NCBI GenBank assembly: GCA_950295325.1 | Contig: OX485803.1 | Span: forward strand, 18,974,001 to 19,038,000 | Direction: 5' to 3' | Source: Polytrichum commune | Taxonomy: Eukaryota; Streptophyta; Polytrichopsida; Polytrichales; Polytrichaceae | Length of the DNA stretch: 64,000 nt | Shown: positions 14,630 to 27,123 of the stretch, in pieces | Position numbering within the stretch: the stretch's first letter is position 1 | Layout: each line of letters begins with the position of its first letter | Program-made: the position numbers and the translations under genes | The notes under the pieces: generated by a model | The model's input: only the letters and a program-made list of their open reading frames with translations | What the model was told of the DNA's origin: nothing | The model's database searches: none

Positions 14630-15579
14630 CTCCTTTGGTAAGATGATTTCACAAGAGTGCAATCTAAATTTCATTAATGTTCCAAGCTACACTAAATATG
14701 ATATATAGTGTCATTATGGTATTTAATGTCACTATGGCAACTTTTCAAATGACACATTTTATGAATAACTGAACAAATATTGTCATGGATGATGGATGAA
14801 TTAATCCATTGGCCAAAAACCCTACCTTCTCTTGCCAGTAACTTGTGATGGAATATTGTCATGTATGATTTAAATTTGGATGAAAAATCACTTGGTAAGT
14901 GACAGTTTTTGCAACACTGTAAATGCATATTCCCACCAAAAAAATCACAAGGAGAGACAAATAATGTTGGGTTAACATTTATTGTTAGTTAAATTCTTAT
15001 AATCCATTCAACCCAAGGTCATTCCTAGCCTTGATAGACAAAGGTTCATCCCCATGGACAATGTCCCATTTCATAAATCTCGTGAAATACAACAAGCTTT
15101 TGAAGCTATTGAACACATCTACTTCCATTTGCCATCATATGGTCCATTTCTCAATCATGCTACATAATTATTGGGTATTTGGACACATCAAAAGCCATGC
15201 CTAACAAAATGATCTCCAAAACCATCAAACATTATTAGGTCACATATGGACGTAATCCAAGGTTGGAAGAGAGGTCAATTGAAATTGTGGTAGAGCTAGT
15301 CACGGGGAGCAATTAGGAGAATCTTAAACATGATGAATTGTTCTTTGTGAAATTAAGTTATACGATTAATTGATTTTGTAAAGTTGTGAAATACGAGTAC
15401 CAAATCGTGAAATTGTTCACAAAATGTAGGGAAATTGGTTGAAAGTTCAAGTTAAATTGGTTGTCTATATAGTCAACTTGGTTCATGACTCCTATGAAAT
15501 TGGTAAAACTATTGCTAAATTGGTTTGTAAAATCATGAAATTGAGTTTGCACTTATGGGAATTCATCTTACCAAAAGAG
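14630..15579 (+). mobile_element. Tc1/mariner-like element, decayed copy 1
   Basis: About 950 bp bounded by terminal inverted repeats of roughly 45 bp, starting CTCCTTTGGTAAG on the left and ending CTTACCAAAAGAG on the right. A TA follows the right end; the left neighbour is CA, probably a mutated TA, so TA target duplication is likely. It encloses the remains of a DDE transposase at 15003-15293. A second copy of the same family in the opposite orientation is at 48264-49250. The 5' half differs from copy 2, while part of it (14690-15000) resembles 25975-26300, so the family contains rearranged members. Confidence 0.8.
15003..15293 (+). pseudogene. Tc1/mariner-type (DDE_3-like) transposase remnant, C-terminal part
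   Basis: One frame reads through motifs of the catalytic core of IS630/Tc1/mariner transposases: a segment ending RQRFIPMDNVPFHKSR, with the second catalytic Asp in MDN, then LPSYGPFLNH, the equivalent of the LPPYSPxLNPIE block. The residue where the third acidic residue is expected is lost, and stop codons follow at the positions after NHAT, after PCLTK and at the end. There is no N-terminal DNA-binding part. It is inactive. The same stretch occurs on the minus strand at about 48565-48865, which supports the frame. Confidence 0.75.
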
Positions 15580-17728
15580 TATTTTAAATCAATTGTCAAT
15601 TAGGTCTAGGTACAATGCCCACACTATTTGGATAACGAGGTATTCAATTTTTGTTTATCAAATAGGTCCATTGAAAGGTGTTCTAACTATATTGAACCTA
15701 CAACATAATTAATATTCTTCAGTGATAGAAATATGTTTGATTTCTATTTAGAACAATACATGTGCGTGCACAATCATAGCAAGACATGATAGAGGTATAG
15801 TTGCCTCTATTGTTGTTTATATGTTGGAGTGTGGAGAGAGTTGCCTTTTTTCCAAAGCCTTTCAAACTCAAAGCTCGATCTTCCTCTTTCTAGAGGCCTT
15901 TTTCCCTTGTATTCTTCATCAATATGAAGCAAGGGTGGGTGGGTAGGATTTTTCTTCACCATGAGTCCATCGCATCACTAAATATAGCTTCCAATATTGT
16001 AATCATGGATTTAGTGCTATGTTCTACACATCTAGTCAGTTGATTGGAATTTCAACAAGGAATATGTATTCCGCTATGTTTCTTTGCTTTTAAGTCAAAG
16101 CTCAGTAGCAAGGGTTGGCATAAAAGGTATAATGTAGTACTAAGATGTTATGATACATGCCTTGGTATCAAATATCCAACACTTATGGCAACTAAGTTCA
16201 AAAGATAGTCTAACACCTTACTACAACGTAGTATAAAGTACACATTTACATGCTATTGTAACAACGAAGGGTGCAAGCATGGTAAAAGCAATGGGCAAAA
16301 AATTGTTGCAATATCCTAAACCCATAGTTTTTTCGGTCAAGTGCCTAAAAGTAGTAGCTAAATGTTGTTTTATTTTTTTATTTTTTTTCACGGTGACCTT
16401 TATTGTTGGGTTAAGTACTCACATGTGGAACACCAAGATGAGATCTTCAAAACTTATCATTAAAAGTAATGCTCAAAAGCAAATGGTTGGATCTAGTTTT
16501 GGACGTAAATTTCATAACCTTAACTATTATGAGCTTGGACTTTTTTTTCTTCATATTCCTTGAATTTACTATACACTTGAGGTCATCATCAAATATTTTT
16601 GTAGAAAATCATTAAAATAATGTAATTTTATCATATTTTGAACAAAATTTTGACAATTACTTGTTCAATATCACCACTTGCACCATCTTGAATTGTGCAA
16701 GGATCAAGAGTTGTCCACTTTACAGTGCATGCACCCGCAAGTAATAAAGCAATGATTTCATATGTAAGCTTACATACCTCATTTTCTATTTGCTAGAAAG
16801 TATTCTCAATGTCTCAACTACTATTTTGGAAATTGTGTATAGATCAAATCACTAGTCAAAGCAACATAGTAATTCTCACTAGTGTAATATTTCAAAAGTA
16901 AAAGACCATTCATTATTGTTCATGATCAAAATGTGAAGAGCCATGTTCACCTACACCCTGTGCCAACCCAAACATACATTTGCTTGTTAGAAAGGCGTGT
17001 GTCATGTGTCTTCAACTAGGCTTAGTTGCAATCCATGTCACACATTTATGTCACCTATCAACTTCATTGAGAGGTTGCAAACACTTACACTCAATACAAA
17101 CGAGCCACTCGGGGCCGAGGCCCCTCCGTTGGTGGGAGGAGGAGGCCCTCGTAAGGGAGGCGGTTCATCTGGAAGGCAACGTGAATATGTGGGTGTGAAG
17201 TTAAGGCCAAAGTCAATCATGAGCTGCTCAATAAAGGGAAAAAAACTAGAAAAAAAACTTAGAATAATGTCATTAAGGTATAATTACATGTTGACTTAGA
17301 TTATTTAATGTGATAGGGTGTTTCTGCAATTTTCCATTGTGAAAAAATAAACATAGGCTTGCTATAAAACTCAAACACTTGACTACACTAATTATCTCAT
17401 TTAATGAGGGTGGGATAATAGTGCGTGTGGGATAAAGTTATATTAAATTTCATCATGCTATGAAATTAGAGCCACCATAAGATCTAGGAAGCATTGTTCA
17501 TTCCGACATTATTTACTAGAAAAATATACGCATAGCAAAACTATTCAAAATAGTCATGCTATTCATACCAACGTCACTTCTCCTTATTATCTAAGTTTGT
17601 TTCCCAAATTAGTTCAAATGATGTAGATATGAACCTATAGATGAGTTGAATCAGCAATAAACATATAAGGGATTAAATAATCACTATATAAAAATGTAGA
17701 CCGGGTTAATTTACCTATAAGGTGAATT
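15580..17728. other. AT-rich intergenic, no gene seen
   Basis: Several short open frames, none with a recognisable domain. At about 17100-17215 a GC-rich island encodes in one frame a Gly-rich stretch followed by REYVGVKLRPKS, which recalls the first strand of an AP2/ERF domain, but it stops within a few codons. Confidence 0.35.
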
Positions 17729-17793
17729 AGGTTTGTTGTTGATTCACCTCGTTTATACCTACATTTACAAGTTAGGTGAATCAACAACAAACC
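17729..17793. repeat. Short inverted repeat, 21-bp arms
   Basis: AGGTTTGTTGTTGATTCACC on the left (from 17729) is inverted at 17773-17793, with a spacer of about 22 bp. A related direct copy of the right arm and its flank lies near 17650. It may be the end of a small transposon. Confidence 0.65.
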
Positions 17794-17944
17794 TATAGAG
17801 GATCAATTTTTGATGTTGGATGGATGAGATATACGCTTGTATGCAATAATTCTCCCTCTCCAAATAGTTTGGACTTGTGTATGTAGGTAGATTACTGGGT
17901 TTATTCACAAACATGTAGGTTTCATAGGCACAGTCAAGTAAGCA

Positions 17945-18603
17945 TAAAAAAAAAAATTGAAAATTGAATTTTTTTTTATCCAAGTGAGGCTCAGTCGCGT
18001 CTATTAAATGTTTGCGGATTCATTGACTACTTGAATTTGCCAGGATTTTCGTCATTGGCAGAAGTCAATGAATTTGTAACAACTTATGTGAACAAACGAA
18101 AAGAATTCGAAAAGGAGCACAAAAGCTTGCCTTGTCCAGGTATGTGCAACATTTGTTTTTTTTTGTTTTTGTTTTTTGCCCTATGTTTTATTTTTATTTC
18201 CCAACATAAATTGTACTTTTAGCATTATTGTATACCGTAGAGTGAAATGGACTTGGTCGATAATTTATCATGCAGTTGTGATGTTGTGTGTTGTTTAAGG
18301 GATTAATGAACTGAAACATTTTACAAACAACACATACCTTAACAAGGCAAGCTTTTGTGCTCCTTTTCGAATTCTTTTCGTTTGTTCACATAAGTTATTA
18401 CAAATTCATTGACTTCTGCCAATGACGAAAATCCTGGCAGATTCAAGTAGTCAATGAATCCACAAACATTTAATAGACGCGACTGAGCCTCACTTGGATA
18501 GAAATTTTTTTCAACTTTCAATTTTTTTGGAGCTCTGTCGGGCAACTCAGCTTTCAATTTCGTTAAAAGTGTTGTGTAGTTGATGTTTGTTTTATCCCCC
18601 TCC
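17945..18603. pseudogene. Inverted duplication of an orphan coding exon
   Basis: The same coding segment appears twice, facing inward. The minus copy (18345-18603) reads from an ATG after an AG acceptor-like site and ends at ...HKSLPC before a TTAAGGTATGTG sequence that looks like a splice donor. The plus copy (17945-18140) starts about 40 codons later, reads through CGFIDYLNLPGFSSLAEVNE and ends at the same donor, here with CCAGGTATGTG. The arms are nearly identical over about 185 bp and are separated by about 200 bp. The protein is Lys/Glu-rich and I do not recognise it. It looks like one internal exon of a host or transposon gene copied and inverted. Neither copy has flanking exons that I can find. 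Confidence 0.7.
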
Positions 18604-19028
18604 ATCTGTGTTTGTGAATTATGAAACAAATGAAAATAAAGTAGAAATGTATAATAACAACACTTTGATATGTATATATTAGTTTTACTAATATTTCACA
18701 CGATGCATTGGAATTCAAACAAATGTGCAAACGACTATTTATGTTGGAGTGCTTTGTTATCTAAATTTAAATTAAAGATCTAGATTCTAAAAATATGAAA
18801 AATGTAAAATAAAACATAAGTATGAAAATATGAAATAAAGTAAAACTATGAAAACTTAAAATACAAATGTAAACAAATAAAAATTACTGAAATAAAATCA
18901 AAATTTGACTACTATGGTATCCCGGGTATGCAACTCCCATATTATATGCAGGGGGCATCGTACTTAAAACGGCTTAGAGGACGGCTTTTGTAAAAATTAT
19001 ATCAAATTATATCAAATTAAAATGATCA

Positions 19029-19125
19029 AAAAGTTGGGTGAAGACCAAATTAAATAAAATGAGATAAAAAAAAAGTTGGGTAAAGACCAAATTAAATAAA
19101 ATGAGATGAAAAAAAAGTTGGGTTG
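19029..19125 (+). repeat. Two tandem copies of a ~47-bp AT-rich unit
   Basis: The unit AAGTTGGGTxAAGACCAAAT plus an AAATAAAATGAGAT tail is repeated twice in a row with two or three differences, and a third AAGTTGGGT begins right after. It lies in non-coding DNA. Confidence 0.8.
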
Positions 19126-22100
19126 CATATTTATTAAGCCTCCCATTAAAATTATAATTCATTCACAATGTTAAAATTTTATTAAAAAGTCCAAAAAGTT
19201 GGGTAGTTTGACCTATGGTACATGTATTAAAAAATCATATAATTAGGTTTTTAATGCAATTATATGCTTCAAAATATATTCATTTCCTATATATAATTAC
19301 ATTTTTGGATTCTTTGTTAGAAGGGCTACAAGGGTTTCCTACATTAAAACAAATTGTATCACTCAATATTGGACTAAAACGCATTATAAGTGATTATAAT
19401 CAGGACCATATAATACAGGAGTTGCGTACCCGGGTATGGTATATGTTCATGATGTAAATCCAATTTATCACGATGTAAAATATGCCTGCATATCCATTGA
19501 ATGTGTTACTACCACATTATATTCAAAACAAGGATTGATGCCATAAAAGTAGAACTCGTTTTCAAAAAGCAAACAAGGAATTATAGTTGCAAGTGTGCGT
19601 TGCCAACAAGAGTTAAACAATGTTATAAATATTTGGTGGAGATGTCAGTATTTGCTAACATAGGGAGACTGAGAATGAGAATGAGATTGAAGTTGCAGAC
19701 AATAGGCATACTGCCATTAGGGTTCACAATTCGAGCATGCAACAAACAAAGGAACATGACATACTCATCAGTAAGGAAAAACAGAGTCAGGAGGTTGGAA
19801 ATATATTCACATAGGTCAGTGCGTTACTAGCATACAAAAACAAAAGGTTACTAAAAGCAAACACAAATCCAAGGTAGGAACTCTAAAAGTGGAAAAATCT
19901 TACCATCATCTACAGTAATGGTGTTTAGCTATCCAATATTTGGATAAAATGTAAAGGCCATTCACGGTTAACGAGGCCACCTACCCATGCTACACATGGG
20001 ATAAAAATATAGCATGCATGGGTTGGTAATTACCAATCTCGAAAATGAAATTTCATATCGTAGAATTCAAGTGGTCAACTCGCCAAGAGTCAGCTTCTTC
20101 ACTTAGGCACTAGGCACAACTAATATCAGTCCTATGTTACAAAAATATCACTACGAAAATGTTACAACCAACTACACATCATATTAGTCTTCAAACCTTA
20201 CCAATTCATAAGTCTTATGCATAGCTGCAACATGCCAGGGACCACCTTGGAGAGGGGGAGGGGGAAGGACCAAGGGTGCAATGGGCTTAGGACGGCACAT
20301 GTCTAAGCAAGTCTAGTCCATTATGCATGACAAGGCATTAATAGCATGTGGAACTTATATTCGAGATGTCCTCCATCCAAGGTGACATGACTCTCATATA
20401 TTTAATGTTGAGCCATGTCAACAATGCACCATTTATCGGTTGTCCCATAAAGCTTCATCCACAATGATTTTCAGAACACCTTTTCAGAGCCACATTGCAA
20501 AGGTGTTGGAACGTCTAGCAAAGAGATTTTAAACCATGTAAGTACATTAGTAACTTTCACCATATGTAGCACTCATAATGTCTTCTTCTCTCCTCCGCAT
20601 GCATGTGTTGGATATTCATCGAGAATCACAAGGCTAGGTTTCCTCGGTCCTCCCAGGTCCTTTGTGTGTATGTACTCCGTGTGCTTACATGAAGAAAGTT
20701 TGTAATAAGTGATTGGACGATGAGTTATTTTCACCTATTTCTCCAAAGATTCAAGTCCTTCATCAGACTAGTTTGATAAGTCACCCAACTTGGTCGTCCA
20801 GTACATTGAAGCTTACAGGCTCATGCAGAATCCAAGTGCCATAAGTCACTTCGAGACCTCAGTTCCCTGCCAGTGCAATCGACCCAAGATGGAACCGCCA
20901 AAACAATTTTCCCAGTTCTACCCATGAGCTTCAGATTCCTGCACCTCATATCTCAATTACTGTGGATTAGCATTTTGGAGTTCCATAATGCTATAATTTT
21001 CTACTAAAGGATGCAAATGCTTACACATAGTTTGTTTACAGTTTATAGAACATAACAAATATTTCAAAGTTAAAAGTCACATTCTTCATAAGAAGTTACA
21101 GTACAGTGTAATGTCAAATGCTTACACACACGAATTGAAATAAGCATTCTAGTTCCAATGGACCGGTCTTAAATCTTGCAGATGTAGATTTTGAGTAACG
21201 TGTTGTGAATTTAAGGTGGTGACACTTTATAAGTGATGATTAATTTAAGTCTTGTCACCTATCTCAAAACATATTACATTTCAGTAAAGCAGTGGGGCAC
21301 TCCATTCCCTTCAGCACATTTGGTTAAAGCGAGGCCGACATCACACAACAAATTGAGTCTCATTTTTCAAACTCATAACAGGAAGACTATGAGGTCACTA
21401 ATGCTTCTGAAGCTCATTCGAGCATGAGACTGGAAACAAAAATGGTACATCAGTTGCACAAGGACACAACACAAAAAGAAGCAAACAGACGTCTTTCTAG
21501 GGACTACTCATGACACATATGATACATCCATTTGGGAACGTTGAAATTGAAAAAAAATTGCATTGGCATTAACTTCTTGCTCATCCATCCTACATACTGC
21601 CATCTGTTCCATCTGGAAATGTAAGACACTTGAATACTTTACATTGAGGGCAGATAAGAACACCGACCTGCCACATACAAAACAGGGCGTAACACAAGTC
21701 AACTTCTAGATGACCATGTTCTATTTACTTGCTTGAACACAAAATAAAATGGATGCGGTCAGACAACATATTCAAGCAATTTCAAACCACCGAAGGAAGA
21801 TAAATTTCTCCAACTTACAAACACATCCTCTGAGACTCGTGACTTATGTATGTAATCATTGGAAGTTTTTTTTGTGTCGATCCAAGACTAAAGTGCCTAA
21901 AGTTCTGTGATTCACTAGTATTGACGGAATTAATATGACTGCGAAGGGCTCAAGTAATGTGGATTAATGCCAGGACGTATTCATCCTACTCAAATTCAAT
22001 CCAAAGCCACAACTTGTACAGTAAACACAAAGAGGCAGTGAGAATACGCAAACTTTGTGCAACACCGACAAACAAGAGATCGCAAAACCTATCATTCATG

Positions 22101-24670
22101 AATCTTATTATCTACATCTTGAAGAAGATCAGAAAGACGACAAGAATCCTCAGAAGCACACTGTCGAGGCTAAGGGAGGACTATACAAATTGGTTTGGTC
22201 ACATAGCCCTGAATTTGACATACACAACATCTTAACGAAGGAGTGACCACTATTTCGTCCACACAACCTCTCTCAATCCTGCGGTAGTCAATGTTTGTGT
22301 GCAACCTTGACGTACGTTGAAGAGTCTGACCAAGATTGTGCTTTTCACATGGAACTAATACATTGTGTGGATTATAGGAGATCTCAAGTACTTTCGACGG
22401 TCAGAGGCGATGCAATTGGTACGCAGATGGAGGAAGACTCAAACTCAAACTCGAACTCTCAAACTAACCCTAACCCTAAAGCGAATAGGTGACGTGGCCG
22501 CAGGAGAGGCCATCATTTTGGGAGGAGGTTCTAGGCCTCCTCCTCGAACAATGAGTATACAAACTTGCTCTTTTGCCATATTGTGTAATTTTCTTGAAGA
22601 GTAAGAATCTCTTGTACACAAAACACCATGCATTTCTACAATTAGCGTGTATCTACTGAGCCTAAGTGAGTACACTAAGCCAAGTATTCTCTCCCCAACC
22701 ATGTAAAAGAATCTTCACATGGAGGTGTTTAGGGTTTAAGATTGATTTAGTAAGTTTTAGTGGCTACCTTGGGTCATGGAGCGTGGTAACTTCCTTGACT
22801 ATGGTTAGTTAACTCATGGTTCAGTACAATGCAATGTCTGACATTGGTGTAGAGTTTATTAAGATTTCCAAACTTTGTAAGCGGTTAATCAATTTCTCGA
22901 GAGTTTCACACTATACTATTTATATAGTTTAAAGGCAACAACGTGATCAAAGAGATAGAGAGAGATCTTTTAGAGTTGATGTGAATGAGGGACATTTCAC
23001 CTTGATCATAGGAACAAGATGGAACATGGTATACTTTGGATGACCTGGCACAACAAATAAATCACAAGAACTGATTTGAACAGATATGTCATGACATGTC
23101 CAATAAATAGGCCATAGATTGACATGCTACTTTTATAGTGGATTTGTAATTTAATAAAATATTTAAACTACGACAACATTGACTATAGGCGGTAATTATG
23201 TCCCCAACATAACATTATTCAGATCCATAATAATGTTTTGTGGGACCGACATTATTCCATGGAACATTCCCCACGTTCAATCTGAATATGGAGAATATTC
23301 CGTGAAATATTGTTAATTCCACATAACACTATTATGGAACTTAATAATGTTATGAAACCTCTTCAAACGAAGAAAACTCTTGAACGTGTCTGTCTATGTA
23401 AGTGGTTCCAAACTTTGGTGGTGAGGAGTTGGTGAGGAGTCCTAGGCCCACCAAACACAATGGGGCGTTGTTGAGGAATATTATGTAAGTTGTCGAAGCT
23501 AGAGCAATTTTGATAATATAAATTGATCGATCATGAATGTGTTATGAATTAATCTTTGAAATGATAGGTGAGCCAATTTTGTAGTGTTGAGTCCTAAGAG
23601 ATTCTATTTGCTAGCCAACTCCAAGTTAGTACTTTAAAAACCATTTCATAACCCATTTTTTATATGAGGTGAACTCCCTGAGCCTTCATGCATTCATGCA
23701 ACTGGAGTTGCATATATCAACATGAATCATTAACATCATATTATAAACAATCTTTGCATTGAGCTTTTAGTATGTTATATAGAGTTCAACTACTTACATT
23801 GAGTCATTATAAAGGAACATAACGACAACTTCATTGTACATTCCAACTATTGGACATGACCTTGCACCCACATATCAATGACTCAATTGAAGACTAGTAT
23901 GTAGTAGTGGACACTACTACATACTAGGAAAATAAAGACCAAACTTGGAATGTTTTTTTTTTAAAGAATATTTAGCATTGATGGCATTGCCACATAATTA
24001 TGACGTACATTTTCAACGCTCAGAGAACACATATGTATGTTGTTAAATAGCATAATCATTACATTTTCTTGACCTTTCCACAATCTAAGACTTTGAATCG
24101 GATTCGGATTGCAATATTACGCTACATAGCCTCTAAATGGAATGACTATCTATCCCTAGCTCCATAGTTACAATCTTGCCATTGCACTAAATAAAGTAGA
24201 ATTGATTACATGGGGGGGCTAATAATAAACTATTGCCCCCCAAGAAGTAAGGAAATATAAGTAACTAGGATTTTAACATGTTTGGATTCATGCATGAAGT
24301 TTGTACAATTTCGATCATTAGTATGACATACATTAGATTGCAAAATTACACAAATATGATGGCTGGCGAACATGGAATACAAAACATTTGAAGTTGTGGT
24401 TGTTGGGTTGTTGTTGTTTAATGTTTTGGAAACCACAAGTGCACATTCATTATCATTTTTGGTCAAGTGGTTTGTCTAGATGTACTTAGTATGTGTGCCA
24501 TTGACTAGCTAGGATATGATTTGTGTGGAAGATGGTTGAGATATCAACAAGTTTGACTCAGTTACTAATATGGAAAAAGATGTATATATGGAAAATCTAA
24601 CATTGGAATGTGGTCCATGGGGGATAACGTAGTCATATTTGAAATAATGCAAAGATAGTACTTACACATA
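19126..24670. other. AT-rich intergenic, no gene seen
   Basis: About 5.5 kb without a recognisable gene. Scattered open frames under 110 codons have no known motif. A CCCTAACCCTAAA telomere-like stretch is at about 22462-22480. A segment near 23440 (CCTAGGCCCACCAAACACAA) resembles 8632-8660. The composition suggests old transposon debris. Confidence 0.4.
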
Positions 24671-25215
24671 ACTCCCTCCGTTTCATATCAAAAGTTACGT
24701 TTCACTAAATATGTGGGATTAAGGTCATTTTTCGCATTTTTAGCACGAAATTGCGTGCGTTGTATAGCTCTCACTAAGCACTTTCCGGTGAGCTAGGGGT
24801 GTCCAAAAAAAATCAAAATTTTTTTAACGCCAATTTCATTGGAAGCCCGTCATTTTGGGCAGATGGCACCGAAGCTCATTTGCTAATGAGTAGTGAGGTT
24901 GAGACTCATGCTCCTTAAGGTTTGTGTTTAGGGTTAGGGTTTTTGAGAAGAAACGGCATGGCGATGTCCATTTCTGATGAAATCGATGTTGACGGTGATG
25001 CTTACAGAGTGGAGATGGAGTTGATTGACTTGGTAGAATTATCCGTTACAAATTAGTTGATTGACTTGGTAGTTCATCAGCAACAACATTTACATTGTTT
25101 ATAGCAACATTCCAATTCGTTTTACGAAGTTTGAAAGAAATTTCACCAAACGTATCTTTTGTTTCGTAACGCAAATTATGTCCGAACGTAACTTTTGATA
25201 TGAAACGGAGGGAGT
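24671..25215. mobile_element. Stowaway-like (Tc1/mariner) inverted-repeat element
   Basis: About 545 bp with near-perfect terminal inverted repeats of about 29 bp beginning ACTCCCTCCGTTTCATATCA, the classic Stowaway end. The base pairs outside the ends are TA-like but not an exact pair. Inside, an ATG at 24958 opens a 32-codon frame (MAMSISDEIDVDGD...) ending at 25056, and the phrase TTGATTGACTTGGTAG occurs twice (about 25020 and 25056). The element is longer than most Stowaway MITEs and may keep the first codons of a transposase ORF or a captured gene start. Confidence 0.85.
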
Positions 25216-27123
25216 ATCTCACAATGAATGCAAAGCTTGCAGCTTGTCAAAGACCACCCATATTGGTCCCAAGTTCCACGGTAAATTCCACAGATTAAGT
25301 TGATTGCCAACTTGTGAGAAACCACCACAAAATTGGTTTGAATATGCACTAGCTATGGCATCCCATGGTTATATTCTTGGGGTCCACATGAACAACACAC
25401 ACATTGCTTAATAATGTGATGATCCAACTTATATTATGACGTCATCATAGCACAAACATGATGTTCCGAAGGTTCTACATCAATGTTACAAACTCGTGAT
25501 AGAAAATTGGATAAATTTGTAGGTGTGTAGGAATGACTCGCATGAACTACCAATTGCAAACAAGTCACGGTTAGAAAATATTGTAGCCTCCAATTCATCT
25601 GAAGGTTTGACATCACATGTCTATAACTCCACGACAAAGGACTAGGAAGCAATGCATCATCTGCTTTCTTCTTGAATGGTTATGTAATCCATTACATAGT
25701 TTAGGCATATGATATATATCTCATATCCTTACATGTATGTGCATGTATGTGAATGAAGGTTCCAAGTCATCCATGCACTGTCCGCTCAATATGTCATCAT
25801 CCATAGCCAACCGTTTTGAAATTTTGAAATGGTGAGTATGTTGACGTTGATGCACCATAGGCTAGTTATTCCAAAGTTCTAAAATGTATAGTAGAAATTA
25901 TTATGATTTGGATGATAAGGTATAAACCTTGTTTGCATATAAAATACCAACATATAAAGCACACTAAGCACTATATTTAGTGTCATATGGTAGTTCACGT
26001 CAATGTGGTAACTTTTCTAGGGACACTTCCTATGATCAAGTTTACGAATGTCATCCCAAGTCACTTCTAGTTCAATTATTGAATGCCGGTTATTGAAACA
26101 AAGTTTGGTATATTATGCATCCTTACATTGTTTTCATGAAACATAGTCATGGACGATTGAAATTTGGATGCAAATCACATAGTAAGTGACAATTTTGCAT
26201 CAATATAAAGCTACAATGCCCATTTTTTAATTTTTAAAATTAATTTAAAATAAAAGGAATGACAAATACTGTTAGATCTACATTTAGTGTTAATTAAACT
26301 CCACGGGCAGTTTGCAAGTACGTTCACCAATTAGTGTGTGTTACTATTTGGAGTTATGCATTGCAATAACATCTTATTTAGGATTTACTTCTTACTAACA
26401 AAAGTTCAATAGATTGTTCGGACCTCATAAAGCATTAATAACTATGCTTGGTAAATATTACATTCTCATTACATAGTTATAGCACTTCGTAACTCCACAT
26501 AGTAACACAAAATTAGTGTAGTATTGAGCACGACAAATAGAATTGGTGAAACTAGATACAATATTTAGTGTGGTGACCTACACACTAGGCTTGTGGAGCG
26601 TGGTATCCTTTCCGTTGGTCGAAGGCGTGGACAATTGTCATTCAGGACCTCGTGTGTGGGCCCCGCGCGCCCCCTTGCTCCCTTGGCCACTCATTCCTCT
26701 CTCTCTCCCGCTCTCACTCGCTGCTGCTTATCTGGCTGCGCTCTCTATTTCCGAAAAGAAATGCAAAAGAAAAAATGGCACAGGGGGTGACAAAATCACA
26801 TGGTCGCTGGTGAATTCTGCCCTCGGACGACCAAAAGAAGAAGAAAAATACCACGAGGGGCGCAAAAGGTGAGGTAGAGAACCACGCCTGACGATTGGAG
26901 TGGTCCGCCACGGCAAGACTCCTTTCCTATCTTCAATCCAAACTCAGACAACCGGAAGATTTCTCAATTCTTGCGCCACATTTCGGAGGATCACCTGTGT
27001 GCGTGCACGAAATTCGAGCGTCCTCGAGGAGGTTTAGCTGCAAGACGCAGAGTGATTCGAGTGGAAGAGGAGTTTTGACGGTAGTGTGCTAACTTAGAAA
27101 TTGCTGCATTGTCGGAAGTAGTC
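25216..27123. other. Intergenic; old repeat and MET1 upstream region
   Basis: 25975-26300 is a diverged relative of 14690-15000 inside the mariner-like relic: shared phrases include TTTAGTGTCAT, GGTAACTTTTC-like, AGTAAGTGACA and GACAAATA. The last 500 bp before 27124 are GC-richer with CT-rich runs (26690-26720) and probably contain the MET1 promoter and 5' UTR. No further gene is seen. Confidence 0.45.

Noticed and set aside
17100-17230. REYVGVKLRPKS, resembling the start of an AP2/ERF domain.
   Set aside because: Only about eight residues match and a stop follows shortly; not enough to call a gene or pseudogene.
22055-22246. A 63-codon open frame with a protein-like ending (YKLVWSHSPEFD).
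   Set aside because: No ATG context, no homologue recognised and no neighbouring exon; too short to support.
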